8,193 nucleotides of DNA from Clostridia bacterium (GTDB lineage Bacteria > Bacillota_A > Clostridia > Oscillospirales > Butyricicoccaceae), in the NCBI GenBank assembly GCA_017421885.1, contig JAFOHJ010000299.1, forward strand, positions 1-8,193, in the 5' to 3' direction. The position numbers and the translations under genes were made by a program. Below the pieces are notes generated by a model. It did not search any database. It worked only from the letters and a program-made list of their open reading frames with translations, and had not been told where the DNA came from. Below, piece by piece: positions 1 to 6,266 of this stretch. The stretch's first letter is position 1; every line of letters starts with the position of its first letter.

Positions 1-36
1 AAAGTAAAGCCAATAACAACTTGATGGTGACCGTGA

Positions 37-768
37 ATGATGAAAAAACCAAGAATATACACGCTTGACAACATAAGAGGCTTTGCCCTCATCAATATGA
101 TGGCCTACCACGCCATATGGGACCTTGTTTATCTCTTTGGGGTAAACATGCCGTGGTACCGGGGAATGGGTGCTTTTATATGGCAGCAGCTCATCTGCTG
201 CACCTTCATCGCCCTTTCCGGCTTCTGTCTGCAATTGGGAAGACATGGAGTAAAGCGCGGAGCGATCGTCTTCGGCTGCGGCTGGGTGATAAGCCTTGTG
301 ATGAAGCTGTTCTCGCCATCGACACCCAACTGGTTCGGTGTCCTCACCCTTACCGGCGCTGCCATGATGATAATAAGTCTTATAAGGCCTTTTCTTGACA
401 GGCTGCCCAAAGGAATGGGCCTAGTTTTGTCGATAATGCTGTTTCTGGCCACACGATTTGCCAAGGACGGCTATCTCGGCCTGGGAAGCGTGACCTTCCC
501 GCTGCCTGATTTTCTATACAGCGGCTGGATCTCGGCATGGCTGGGATTTCCCTACGCAGGGTTTCATTCTACTGACTATTTCCCCATAATTCCGTGGGTT
601 TTCCTCTTCGCAGCGGGGTATTTCCTTCATGGAATTATCGGAACAAGGGTGCCGGGAGGCAGAGAGCTGCCTATTCTTACATGGCTGGGCAGGCACTCGC
701 TTGAGGTATATATGGTCCACCAGCCCCTCATCATGGGTGCGCTGACCATTCTCTTTAAGGTGATATGA
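37..768 (+). CDS. DUF1624 / HGSNAT-like integral membrane protein
   Basis: A 243-residue, strongly hydrophobic protein. The N-terminus (RIYTLDNIRGFALINMM followed by AYHAIWDL, about residues 6-30) is the hallmark of the DUF1624 / heparan-alpha-glucosaminide N-acetyltransferase catalytic family (established knowledge). About seven membrane segments can be placed near residues 13-33, 47-67, 73-91, 97-117, 126-143, 185-203 and 224-243. A conserved-looking His sits at 25, and the C-terminus reads WLGRHSLEVYMVHQP before the last helix. The human family member moves acetyl groups from acetyl-CoA across a membrane; the substrate of the bacterial forms is generally unknown and I do not assign one. 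Two tandem ATGs (37 and 40) lie behind GGTGA at 27-31, and 40 has the better spacing. The stop overlaps the next gene's start (ATGATG), so it is translationally coupled to the GNAT gene. Its promoter lies outside the window. Confidence 0.85.
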   Translation: MMKKPRIYTLDNIRGFALINMMAYHAIWDLVYLFGVNMPWYRGMGAFIWQQLICCTFIALSGFCLQLGRHGVKRGAIVFGCGWVISLVMKLFSPSTPNWFGVLTLTGAAMMIISLIRPFLDRLPKGMGLVLSIMLFLATRFAKDGYLGLGSVTFPLPDFLYSGWISAWLGFPYAGFHSTDYFPIIPWVFLFAAGYFLHGIIGTRVPGGRELPILTWLGRHSLEVYMVHQPLIMGALTILFKVI

Positions 769-1268
769 TGGCAGAACTCGAGATAAAAGAGTTCACGCCC
801 GACATGGCGAAGGTGCTGAGTGAACTTTCGAAAAACGAGCTGAACCTCACCTTTCTCCCCGACGAGGTTTTCGAGACCGAAGCCGACGCGAGGGCGGCGA
901 TAGAGCTGTTTATTGAAAGATACCGCAGCGGACTTTCGCCTCAGGTCTATGCTCTCGTCGAGAAAGACGGCGGCAGGCCCACGGGCCATGTAGAGGCTGT
1001 TATGCTCAGGGATGGCAGTTGGGAGGTCGGCTTTCACATCGGTGAGAGTTTTCGTGGAAGAGGGTATGCCCGCGAGGGACTTGCGATGTTCATCCCCTTT
1101 ATAACAGATCGGCTGGGTATAGACGAGCTGTGGGGGATATGTCTTGAAGAAAATGTAGGCTCATGCAGGGTGCTTGAGAGGTGCGGCTTTGAGCTTCGGT
1201 TCTGCGGCGAAGGCCTTTATCAGGGAAAACTAAGAAAAATCAGAAAATACAGAAAAACCGGCAGGTGA
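768..1268 (+). CDS. GNAT-family N-acetyltransferase (RimJ/RimL-like)
   Basis: A protein of about 166 residues with the GNAT fold signature. Acetyl-CoA motif A reads GFHIGESFRGRGYAREGL around residues 90-107, with the RGRGYA pyrophosphate-binding loop. The segment ENVGSCRVLERCGFE further on is the usual motif-B helix and strand of RimJ/RimL-type acetyltransferases. Expected activity is transfer of an acetyl group from acetyl-CoA to an amine; the acceptor cannot be read from sequence. An ATG at 765 (overlapping the previous stop) and one at 768 are both possible. AAGG at 757-760 leaves only 4 nt before 765 but 7 nt before 768, so I prefer 768. The basic C-terminus (KLRKIRKYRKTGR) is unusual. 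Its stop overlaps a GTG at the head of the thiamine pyrophosphokinase gene, so the three genes form one coupled unit. Confidence 0.88.
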   Translation: MAELEIKEFTPDMAKVLSELSKNELNLTFLPDEVFETEADARAAIELFIERYRSGLSPQVYALVEKDGGRPTGHVEAVMLRDGSWEVGFHIGESFRGRGYAREGLAMFIPFITDRLGIDELWGICLEENVGSCRVLERCGFELRFCGEGLYQGKLRKIRKYRKTGR

Positions 1269-1273
1269 AATAT

Positions 1274-1882
1274 ATGGAAGAAAGAAATATGGGCAGATGT
1301 GTCATCATAGGTTCACGAGATAACGGCAGGATGGAGTTCCTTAACACCGATTTCGTCATGGCGTGTGACGGCGGCTTTGCCAATATGGGCGGCAGAAGGC
1401 CTAATATGGTGGTGGGAGATTTCGACTCGCTGGGTTATGTGCCCGAGGGGTTCGAGGTGCTCTATCATCCGCCCGAGAAGGACGATACCGACGTAATGCT
1501 GGCTGTGCGCGAAGGATTTAAGCGCGGATACAGCAACTTTGTCCTTTACGGCTGCATGGGAGGCAGGATCGACCATGCCTATGCTAACTATCAGGTGCTG
1601 GCCTTTATCACCTCCCACGGCGGACGAGCAGTTATGAAGGGCGACGGCTGGAATGTCACTCATATAGAAAACTGCTCGCTTTCGATTCCCGGAGGAAAGG
1701 GAAAGGTCTTTTCGGTATTTGCCCACGGCGGTGAGGCGGCAGTTACCATAAAAAATGCCAAATACGAGCTGGAGCATCATCGGGTCACCCCCGATTTCCC
1801 TCTTGGCGTAAGCAATGAGAGGGAAGATGAGGCCGCACTCATCGAGGTCAGCGGTAGGGTGCTGGTCATGTGGGAGGACTAA
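1274..1882 (+). CDS. thiN: Thiamine pyrophosphokinase
   Basis: Converts thiamine plus ATP to thiamine diphosphate (TPP) in the cytoplasm. Counting from ATG 1274 (202 residues), the family motifs appear in order: ACDGGFANM at 30-38, VVGDFDSL at 46-53, KDDTD at 69-73 (metal/ATP-binding acidic cluster), GGRIDHAYAN at 96-105 and GVSNE at 178-182 (thiamine-side motif, commonly G-x-S-N-E). Length fits the bacterial family (about 200-220). The start is uncertain: GTG 1265 overlaps the previous stop, ATG 1289 would drop five residues, and ATG 1274 has AGGTGA at 1263-1268 at ideal spacing, so I chose 1274. It is coupled to the GNAT gene, not placed inside the riboswitch operon that follows. No terminator separates it from the riboswitch, so read-through transcripts would meet the TPP sensor. 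It acts on free thiamine, so TMP made by ThiE must first be dephosphorylated. Confidence 0.95.
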   Translation: MEERNMGRCVIIGSRDNGRMEFLNTDFVMACDGGFANMGGRRPNMVVGDFDSLGYVPEGFEVLYHPPEKDDTDVMLAVREGFKRGYSNFVLYGCMGGRIDHAYANYQVLAFITSHGGRAVMKGDGWNVTHIENCSLSIPGGKGKVFSVFAHGGEAAVTIKNAKYELEHHRVTPDFPLGVSNEREDEAALIEVSGRVLVMWED

Positions 1883-1887
1883 TGCGC

Positions 1888-1916
1888 TTGACAAAACGCA
1901 TTTAATGTGGTATCAC
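1888..1916 (+). promoter_or_regulatory. Promoter of thiamine salvage operon (TTGACA, extended -10)
   Basis: A consensus -35 TTGACA (1888-1893) is followed after exactly 17 bp by TATCAC (1911-1916). TG at 1908-1909, one base before it, makes an extended -10 (TGGTATCAC). The transcript would start near 1923, just before the TPP aptamer. The -35 lies in the loop of a perfect 6-bp inverted repeat, AATGCG (1881-1886) / CGCATT (1897-1902), which also overlaps the thiN stop codon. The same TTGACA-N17-TATCA layout recurs upstream of ruvX. Confidence 0.75.
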
Positions 1917-1933
1917 AAAATCAAGTAAATATT

Positions 1934-2027
1934 TACCCGGGGGAGTCGGCGATACCGGCTGAGAGGGAGATGAATGTCTCTGACCCTTAGAACCTGATTT
2001 GGATCATGCCGACGAAGGAAGTGGAAA
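1934..2027 (+). ncRNA. TPP riboswitch aptamer (THI box)
   Basis: The conserved core is present in order: GGGGG at 1939-1943 (P2), P3 as GTCGG 1945-1949 pairing CCGGC 1955-1959, CTGAGA at 1959-1964 (the pyrimidine-sensing loop), variable P3a as GGAGA 1966-1970 with TCTCT 1977-1981, CCCTT 1984-1988 closing P2, AACCTGAT 1991-1998, then P5 as TTGG 1999-2002 with CCGA 2009-2012, and the diphosphate-side loop CGAAGGAAG 2013-2021. This is the standard THI-box arrangement. Two small departures from the common consensus are the wobble in P5 and AAGGAAG where UAGGGAAG is usual. P1 looks weak and I could not draw it confidently. The aptamer lies in the leader of thiM, exactly where it should control thiamine salvage genes. 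Confidence 0.95.
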
Positions 2028-2033
2028 ACACAG

Positions 2034-2106
2034 GGCTCAGTATATTCATATATTGGGCAGCAGGTGTAACTTTAAGGATATGAATCGCGAGTCATATCCT
2101 TTTTTT
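2034..2106 (+). terminator. Riboswitch expression platform: intrinsic terminator with alternative antiterminator
   Basis: A perfect 10-bp stem, AAGGATATGA (2074-2083) with TCATATCCTT (2092-2101), has an 8-nt loop and runs into a T tract ending near 2106: a Rho-independent terminator between aptamer and thiM. An exclusive alternative is visible: ATTCATAT (2044-2051) is exactly complementary to ATATGAAT (2078-2085), the left arm of the terminator, and GGCTC (2034-2038) can pair with GAGTC (2089-2093) with one G-U. Ligand binding is expected to favour termination, switching off thiM-tenA when TPP is abundant. How the aptamer state is passed to the antiterminator is not obvious, because the aptamer's last bases do not overlap the antiterminator arm I drew. 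Confidence 0.88.
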
Positions 2107-2184
2107 ATTTGCTCTTGCTCCTGTGCAAGCTGTCTCGCCGTGCAGATCAGAAGACTGTCATTCATTGAAAAAGGAGAAATGAAA

Positions 2185-3006
2185 ATGAAGTTCGATCTGT
2201 GCAGAAATCTTAAGGAAAAGTCGCCTCTGGTGCACTGTATCACCAATTATGTCACGGTAAACGACTGTGCCAATATCCTGCTGGCCTCGGGCGCATCGCC
2301 CATTATGGCCGACGACATCGGCGAATCCGCCGAGATAACATCGATATGCTCGGCTCTCGATATCAATATCGGCACGCTTAACGAGCGTACCATTCCCTCG
2401 ATGCTGGCTGCCGGAAAACGTGCCGGCGAGTTGGGTCATCCCGTTCTGCTGGACCCCGTAGGTGCAGGCGCATCGGCTCTCAGAACAAATACTGCGGCAG
2501 CTATTGTCGACCAAGTGCGCCCCACCGTCATCCGCGGCAATATCTCTGAGCTCCGTGCTCTTGCTCTGGGCAGCGCCACAACAAGAGGGGTGGATGCATC
2601 GAGTGACGATAAAGTAACAGCCGAAAATATAGGTTCGGTAGTCGCATGGGTGAGAGATATGGCGAACAGGACAGGCGCTGTTATCGTAATCACCGGCGAG
2701 ACCGATCTTGTGGTCAGTGGCAGCCGTGCCTGTGCCGTAAAGGGCGGACATCCCGTTATGGGCCGCATCACCGGCAGCGGATGCATGCTGTCGGCTCTGA
2801 TGACGGCGGCTATCGCCGCATCGGACGATGTATTCGAGGGCGCGCTGCAGTGCCTCTGTATGATGAAAACAGCAGGCGAGAGGGCGCAGAGAAAGATGGC
2901 AGAGCGCGGCCTTGGCACAAGCTCCTTCCGCGACTTGCTCATCGATGAGATATATCTCATGGACGATGCTGTGCTGGAAAATGAGGCAAAGTATGAGCTT
3001 CTGTAA
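2185..3006 (+). CDS. thiM: Hydroxyethylthiazole kinase
   Basis: Phosphorylates the salvaged thiazole alcohol (HET) to HET-phosphate with ATP. From ATG 2185 it has 273 residues, the usual length. Family motifs: PLVHCITNYVT at 14-24, the stretch LASGASPIMA around 32-41, LDPVGAGAS in the middle, IRGNISEL, ITGETDLVV, and near the C-terminal third GRITGSGCM, which contains the catalytic Gly-Ser-Gly-Cys anion hole. AAGGAG at 2171-2176 is too close to ATG 2179 (2 nt) but 8 nt from ATG 2185, so 2185 is preferred. The frame stays open further upstream to 1999, inside the riboswitch aptamer, but that is not a real extension. It is the first gene of the riboswitch-controlled operon and overlaps thiE by about 14 bp. 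Confidence 0.95.
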   Translation: MKFDLCRNLKEKSPLVHCITNYVTVNDCANILLASGASPIMADDIGESAEITSICSALDINIGTLNERTIPSMLAAGKRAGELGHPVLLDPVGAGASALRTNTAAAIVDQVRPTVIRGNISELRALALGSATTRGVDASSDDKVTAENIGSVVAWVRDMANRTGAVIVITGETDLVVSGSRACAVKGGHPVMGRITGSGCMLSALMTAAIAASDDVFEGALQCLCMMKTAGERAQRKMAERGLGTSSFRDLLIDEIYLMDDAVLENEAKYELL

Positions 3007-3643
3007 GGAAAAGGTAAGAGAAGGAATGAAGCTCTATGCCGTCACCGATCGCAGCTGGCTGGGGGAGGACACCCTCCCCTCGGCTGTCGAAAAGGCACTC
3101 ATGGGCGGAGCTACCTTTGTTCAGCTGAGAGAAAAGGGTATGGATACAGCTTCGATGGCTGAAGAAGGTCGTGACATCGCGGTGCTTTGCAGGCAGTATG
3201 GCGTGCCCTTTGTGGTCAACGACGATGTGCTTGCGGCAAAGATGTGCGGTGCCGACGGCGTTCATGTAGGTCAGAGCGACATGGAGGCGCTGAAGGTGCG
3301 CGAGCTCTTGGGCGAAGATGCTATTATAGGTGTGTCGGCAGGAACGGTGGAGGAAGCTCTGCTGGCTCAGAAAATGGGGGCCGATTATATAGGAGTCGGA
3401 ACGGTTTTCAACACCTCCACCAAGAAGGATGCCGAGGCTGTAGCACTTGACACCCTCCGCGAGATATGCAATGCTGTGGATATCCCGGTAGTTGCCATAG
3501 GCGGCATCAACGAGAACAATATCCTCAGGCTTTCGGGAAGCGGCATCGACGGTGTGGCTGTTGTTTCGGCCATATTTGCATCTCCCGATATAGAGAATGC
3601 CGCAAGGAGGTTAAACGCGCTGGCGGAGGAGGTGATCAAGTGA
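2993..3643 (+). CDS. thiE: Thiamine-phosphate synthase
   Basis: Condenses HMP-PP with HET-phosphate to give thiamine monophosphate. With ATG 2993 it has 216 residues. Visible motifs: LYAVTDR at 14-20, FVQLREKGM at 42-50, VVNDD at 74-78 (Mg/diphosphate binding), DGVHVGQSD at 88-96, IGVGTVFNTSTKKD at 133-146 (pyrophosphate-binding loop), VVAIGGI at 166-172 and VAVVSAI at 188-194. It is a complete TIM-barrel enzyme. The start is debatable: ATG 2993 has GAGG at 2983-2986 with 6 nt spacing and overlaps the end of thiM, while ATG 3026 (205 residues, starting MKLYAVTDR) has AAGGA only 1 nt away. I chose 2993. The stop overlaps the GTG start of the HAD gene, so the pair is coupled. Confidence 0.95.
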   Translation: MSFCKEKVREGMKLYAVTDRSWLGEDTLPSAVEKALMGGATFVQLREKGMDTASMAEEGRDIAVLCRQYGVPFVVNDDVLAAKMCGADGVHVGQSDMEALKVRELLGEDAIIGVSAGTVEEALLAQKMGADYIGVGTVFNTSTKKDAEAVALDTLREICNAVDIPVVAIGGINENNILRLSGSGIDGVAVVSAIFASPDIENAARRLNALAEEVIK

Positions 3644-4287
3644 TCAAAGGTATTATTTTTGATATGGACGGCACTCTGCTCGAATCGATGGAGCACTGGA
3701 GGACCTGCAGCTCTGACTTTGTAAGAGAAAACGGCAAAGAGCCTGCCGAAAACCTTGAAGATATCCTGTTTGAAATGAGCCTTATCGAAGGCTCTCAGTA
3801 TCTTGTCGACAGCTATTTCCCCGATATGACGACAGACCAGATACTTGATGGTATAAGTGACGTCATGCTGGAAAAGTACAGAAAAGTGGTCGAACCCAAG
3901 CCGCATATGAATGAATGCCTCCGAGAGATGAGTGAAATGGGACTTCCCATGACCATTGCCACATCCAGCGGCAGAGACCATGTTGAGGCAGGCTTCGGAA
4001 GACACGGGGTCTTAGATATGTTCCATTCTATCCACACCTGTGGAGAAGTGGGTGCAGGTAAGACAAAGCCCGATGTGTTCCTTGCGGCTGCCCGTGCAAT
4101 GGGGCTCGAGCCTTCGGAGGTTGCCGTGTTTGAAGACAGCGCCTATGCCATAAAGACAGCAAAAGCGGCCGGCTTTGTTACCGTCGCCGTGCCCGATAAT
4201 GGCAGCGACTGGCATGAGGTCAGTGCGCTTGCCGACATTGCTCTTGAAAGAGGGCTTATGGACTGGAAGAAGGTGCTTGTATGGTAA
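3640..4287 (+). CDS. HAD-superfamily phosphatase, candidate thiamine-monophosphate phosphatase
   Basis: A 215-residue HAD hydrolase of the beta-phosphoglucomutase-like subfamily. Motif I is FDMDGTLLES with nucleophile Asp8 and acid/base Asp10; motif II is TIATSSG (Thr108); motif III Lys is about 141 in GAGKTKPDVF; motif IV is VFEDS with Glu165-Asp166. A helical cap fills about residues 15-90. All catalytic residues are present, so it should be an active phosphatase. Start: GTG 3640 overlaps the thiE stop and is preceded by GGAGGTGATC (3628-3637), a near-perfect match to the 16S anti-Shine-Dalgarno tail. It sits between thiE and thiD, with a 7-bp overlap into thiD. Inference: it removes phosphate from ThiE's product TMP so that ThiN can make TPP. 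I recall published work assigning TMP phosphatase activity to HAD enzymes clustered with thiamine genes, which fits. Other small phosphates cannot be excluded. Confidence 0.9.
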   Translation: MIKGIIFDMDGTLLESMEHWRTCSSDFVRENGKEPAENLEDILFEMSLIEGSQYLVDSYFPDMTTDQILDGISDVMLEKYRKVVEPKPHMNECLREMSEMGLPMTIATSSGRDHVEAGFGRHGVLDMFHSIHTCGEVGAGKTKPDVFLAAARAMGLEPSEVAVFEDSAYAIKTAKAAGFVTVAVPDNGSDWHEVSALADIALERGLMDWKKVLVW

Positions 4288-5063
4288 AGGTGCTTTCTAT
4301 TGCAGGCTCCGACCCCAGCGGCGGTGCAGGTATTCAGGCCGACCTCAAGACTATGGCGGCCCATGGAGCATACGGAATGTGTGCAATAACGGCACTGACT
4401 GTGCAGAACACCACGGGGGTTTCAGGAGTTATGGACGTGCCGGTAGATATTGCCGCGGCCCAGATAGATGCCGTGTTTGAAGATATCCGCCCCGATGCCG
4501 TGAAGATCGGAATGGTCTCAAGCGGAGCGCTTGCCGATGCCATAGCTGATCGCCTTTCCTTTCATAAGGCTTCGAATATCGTTGTCGACCCTGTGATGGT
4601 TGCCACCAGCGGCAGTGTCCTTATGGCAGGCGGTGCGCTTGATGTAATGAAAAAGAAGCTGTTCCCCATGGCGGCGGTCATCACTCCCAATATACCTGAG
4701 GCACAGGTGCTGTGCGGCTTTGAAATACATGATGAGGCCGATATGGAGAGAGCAGGTGAGTATATCCGTGGAGAATACGGCTGTGCCGTGCTGGTAAAGG
4801 GCGGCCACAGCATAAGCGATGCTTCCGATCTGCTCGTATACGATGGTGGAAAGCTGTGGCTGCACGGAAGGCGGATCTACAATTCCAACACCCACGGCAC
4901 CGGCTGCACCCTTTCGTCGGCTATAGCCTGCCGTCTGGGCGAGGGGTACAGCCTGCCCGAAGCGGTACGGCTTGCGAAAAAATATATTTCAGGTGCCCTG
5001 TCGGCCATGCTCGACCTTGGCAAAGGCAGCGGTCCGCTTGACCATATGTGGGTACTTAGATGA
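4281..5063 (+). CDS. thiD: Hydroxymethylpyrimidine/phosphomethylpyrimidine kinase
   Basis: Phosphorylates HMP to HMP-P and then HMP-PP, the pyrimidine donor for ThiE. At 260 residues it is full length. It begins with the ribokinase-fold signature IAGSDPSGGAGIQADLK at 7-23. In the middle it has VVDPVMVATSG and ITPNIPEAQVL, then LVKGGH, and NTHGTGCTLSSAIA with catalytic Cys209 in the Gly-Thr-Gly-Cys anion hole. It starts at ATG 4281 inside the last codons of the HAD gene, with AAGGTG upstream at good spacing. It is followed 10 bp later by tenA. It is a single-domain form, not fused to thiE or tenA as in some organisms. Confidence 0.96.
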   Translation: MVKVLSIAGSDPSGGAGIQADLKTMAAHGAYGMCAITALTVQNTTGVSGVMDVPVDIAAAQIDAVFEDIRPDAVKIGMVSSGALADAIADRLSFHKASNIVVDPVMVATSGSVLMAGGALDVMKKKLFPMAAVITPNIPEAQVLCGFEIHDEADMERAGEYIRGEYGCAVLVKGGHSISDASDLLVYDGGKLWLHGRRIYNSNTHGTGCTLSSAIACRLGEGYSLPEAVRLAKKYISGALSAMLDLGKGSGPLDHMWVLR

Positions 5064-5073
5064 GGTGGATAAA

Positions 5074-5721
5074 ATGGAGTTCATAAATAAAGTCATAAAC
5101 GATTCGATGGATATATGGGAAAAGTATCTGTCCCATCCCTTTATAACCGGCCTGCGCGACGGAACCCTCGATGAGGACAAGTTCGTGGGATACATTGTGG
5201 AAGATACGATCTATCTGCGCGAATACGCCCGTGTATATGCTGCGGCCATGTATAAATCTCACTCGATGGAGGATATACGCACATATTATTCGGTCCTGGC
5301 CTTTGTCAACGACAGCGAGGGTTCCGACAGGCTCAGGTGGCTGAGTGAGCGCGGCCTGACCAGCGAATTGATCGACACCTTTGAGCCTAAAAAGGCAAAT
5401 CGCGAATATTTCGGCTTCATGCTGGATATTGCCGAAAAATACGATGCTCCCGAGATACTTATGGCGGTGCTGCCCTGCATGTTCAGCTATGCTTATATCT
5501 TCCGGAAGATAGAAAAAGACAGTGTAAAGGGCGGAAAGTATTCCGAGTTCATCTCGGGATATACATCGCAGCATTATTATGACGAGTGTGTCACATGGGC
5601 AAGGTTCGCCGAGGAGAAATGCCGCGGGTTTGACGATGAGCACAAGGCAAGGCTGAGCGATATCTTCAGACAGTCGAGCGAATATGAACTGGCATTCTGG
5701 GATATGGCCTGGGAAGGCTGA
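5074..5721 (+). CDS. tenA: TenA-family aminopyrimidine aminohydrolase
   Basis: Hydrolyses 5-aminomethyl-pyrimidine breakdown products of thiamine (and thiamine itself, slowly) to give HMP for ThiD. From ATG 5074 it has 215 residues. It shares HPF at 21-23 and DGTL at 29-32 with Bacillus subtilis TenA. As far as I recall the B. subtilis active site (Asp44, Tyr47, Tyr112, Cys135, Tyr139, Tyr163, Glu205), every residue is present here at the same number: VEDTIYL, REYFG, LPCMFSY, SGYTS and YELAFW. It is therefore a catalytically intact TenA_C-type enzyme. It ends soon after FWDMAWEG and lacks the extra C-terminal tail of the Bacillus protein. GAGGTGG (5062-5068) just after the thiD stop supports the start; the frame is open further upstream but that part lies inside thiD. 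It is the last gene of the salvage operon. Confidence 0.93.
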   Translation: MEFINKVINDSMDIWEKYLSHPFITGLRDGTLDEDKFVGYIVEDTIYLREYARVYAAAMYKSHSMEDIRTYYSVLAFVNDSEGSDRLRWLSERGLTSELIDTFEPKKANREYFGFMLDIAEKYDAPEILMAVLPCMFSYAYIFRKIEKDSVKGGKYSEFISGYTSQHYYDECVTWARFAEEKCRGFDDEHKARLSDIFRQSSEYELAFWDMAWEG

Positions 5722-5728
5722 GCATATT

Positions 5729-5757
5729 TTGACATATGCCTCTTAAAATGGTATCAT
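5729..5757 (+). promoter_or_regulatory. Promoter of ruvX (TTGACA, extended -10)
   Basis: TTGACA (5729-5734), a 17-bp spacer, then TATCAT (5752-5757) preceded by TG at 5749-5750 gives an extended -10 (TGGTATCAT). This is nearly identical in design to the thiM promoter. A perfect 6-bp inverted repeat, GCATAT (5722-5727) / ATATGC (5734-5739), surrounds the -35. I see no terminator after tenA, so some ruvX transcript may also come from the thiamine operon. Confidence 0.72.
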
Positions 5758-5789
5758 AACAGACATATTTAATATATGGAGGACATATA

Positions 5790-6203
5790 ATGAAAGTTAT
5801 GGCCATAGATCTTGGCGACGTCCGCACAGGCGTAGCCGTTTCCGATGTCACAGGCTTCCTTGCAGGCAGAAGCGTGACGATCACCGAGCGCAGCCGCGAG
5901 AGGCTGATGGAGCTCATCCTCGAGATGATAGAGAAGGAGAAGCCGGGCGAGGTAGTGCTGGGCCTTCCCATCAATATGGACGGCACAGAGGGACCCCGAG
6001 CTGAGAAATCGCGTATATTCGGCGAGGCGTTGGGCGAAAAATGTGGCCTGCCCATCAAATACTGCGACGAGCGCGGCTCGTCCATCACGGCGAACCGTCT
6101 TCTGTCGGATGCCGGCAAGAAGAAGGGCAAGCAGAGAGCCAAAGTCGACGCAGTTGCAGCTGCGGTAATACTGCAGTCGTATCTGGACAGCAGACCCAGG
6201 TAA
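5790..6203 (+). CDS. ruvX: Putative pre-16S rRNA nuclease / Holliday junction resolvase-like RuvX (YqgF)
   Basis: A 137-residue RNase H-fold nuclease. YqgF/RuvX proteins are implicated in 5' end maturation of 16S rRNA and resemble Holliday junction resolvases. Motifs: MAIDLGDVRTGVAVSD at 4-19 with catalytic Asp7, EVVLGLPINMDGTEGPRAEK at 54-73, CDERGSS at 92-98 (family form usually DER followed by two or three small/hydroxyl residues), and VDAVAAAVILQSYLD at 119-133 with the last acidic ligand Asp120. Length matches the family (about 130-150). GGAGG at 5778-5782 gives 7-nt spacing to ATG 5790. In many Firmicutes this gene lies next to alaS and small conserved genes; here it stands alone behind the thiamine operon with its own promoter and terminator. 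Confidence 0.94.
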   Translation: MKVMAIDLGDVRTGVAVSDVTGFLAGRSVTITERSRERLMELILEMIEKEKPGEVVLGLPINMDGTEGPRAEKSRIFGEALGEKCGLPIKYCDERGSSITANRLLSDAGKKKGKQRAKVDAVAAAVILQSYLDSRPR

Positions 6204-6266
6204 AAATAAAGCACTCTGTGCGTCGACTTTGAGAGCGCAAGCCACGCCGCGTAGCTGCGCTTATTT
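6204..6266 (+). other. Structured 3' UTR of ruvX with competing hairpins
   Basis: Between the ruvX stop and the terminator there are several overlapping inverted repeats: GCAC/GTGC (6211-6214/6218-6221), AGCGCA/TGCGCT (6234-6239/6256-6261), and AAATAA..GC (6204-6212) with GCTTATTT (6259-6266). In addition GAGAGC (6231-6236) is exactly complementary to GCTCTC (6270-6275), the left arm of the terminator, and could compete with it. I recognise no RNA family and no small ORF here. The rest of the gap (6299-6351) shows nothing I can name. Confidence 0.4.

Noticed and set aside
1..68. Possible C-terminus of an upstream gene (one frame stops at 22-24, another at 66-68)
   Set aside because: Only 7 to 21 codons are visible and none is recognisable. 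I cannot say which frame, if either, is coding.
1999..2184. N-terminal extension of ThiM starting at ATG 1999
   Set aside because: This ATG lies inside the TPP aptamer and the frame crosses the terminator hairpin. The ThiM family begins near MKFDLC, and the AAGGAG site fits ATG 2185.
2646..2948. A 100-codon + strand frame inside thiM
   Set aside because: It is an out-of-frame shadow of thiM with an Arg/Gly-rich, low-information product and no supporting ribosome site.
2912..2992. Upstream extension of ThiE from ATG 2912
   Set aside because: It lies wholly within the thiM C-terminal coding region, and family homology begins only near LYAVTDR.
3466..3639. Upstream extension of the HAD gene from ATG 3466
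   Set aside because: It overlaps thiE coding sequence. GTG 3640 has a near-perfect ribosome site and places motif I at the expected N-terminus.
4972..5073. Upstream extension of TenA from ATG 4972
   Set aside because: It lies inside thiD. ATG 5074 has GAGGTGG upstream and aligns with the family start.
5722..5739. GCATAT/ATATGC palindrome as the terminator of the thiamine operon
   Set aside because: The stem is AT-rich and only 6 bp, and no T tract follows. It overlaps the ruvX -35, so an operator or chance is more likely.
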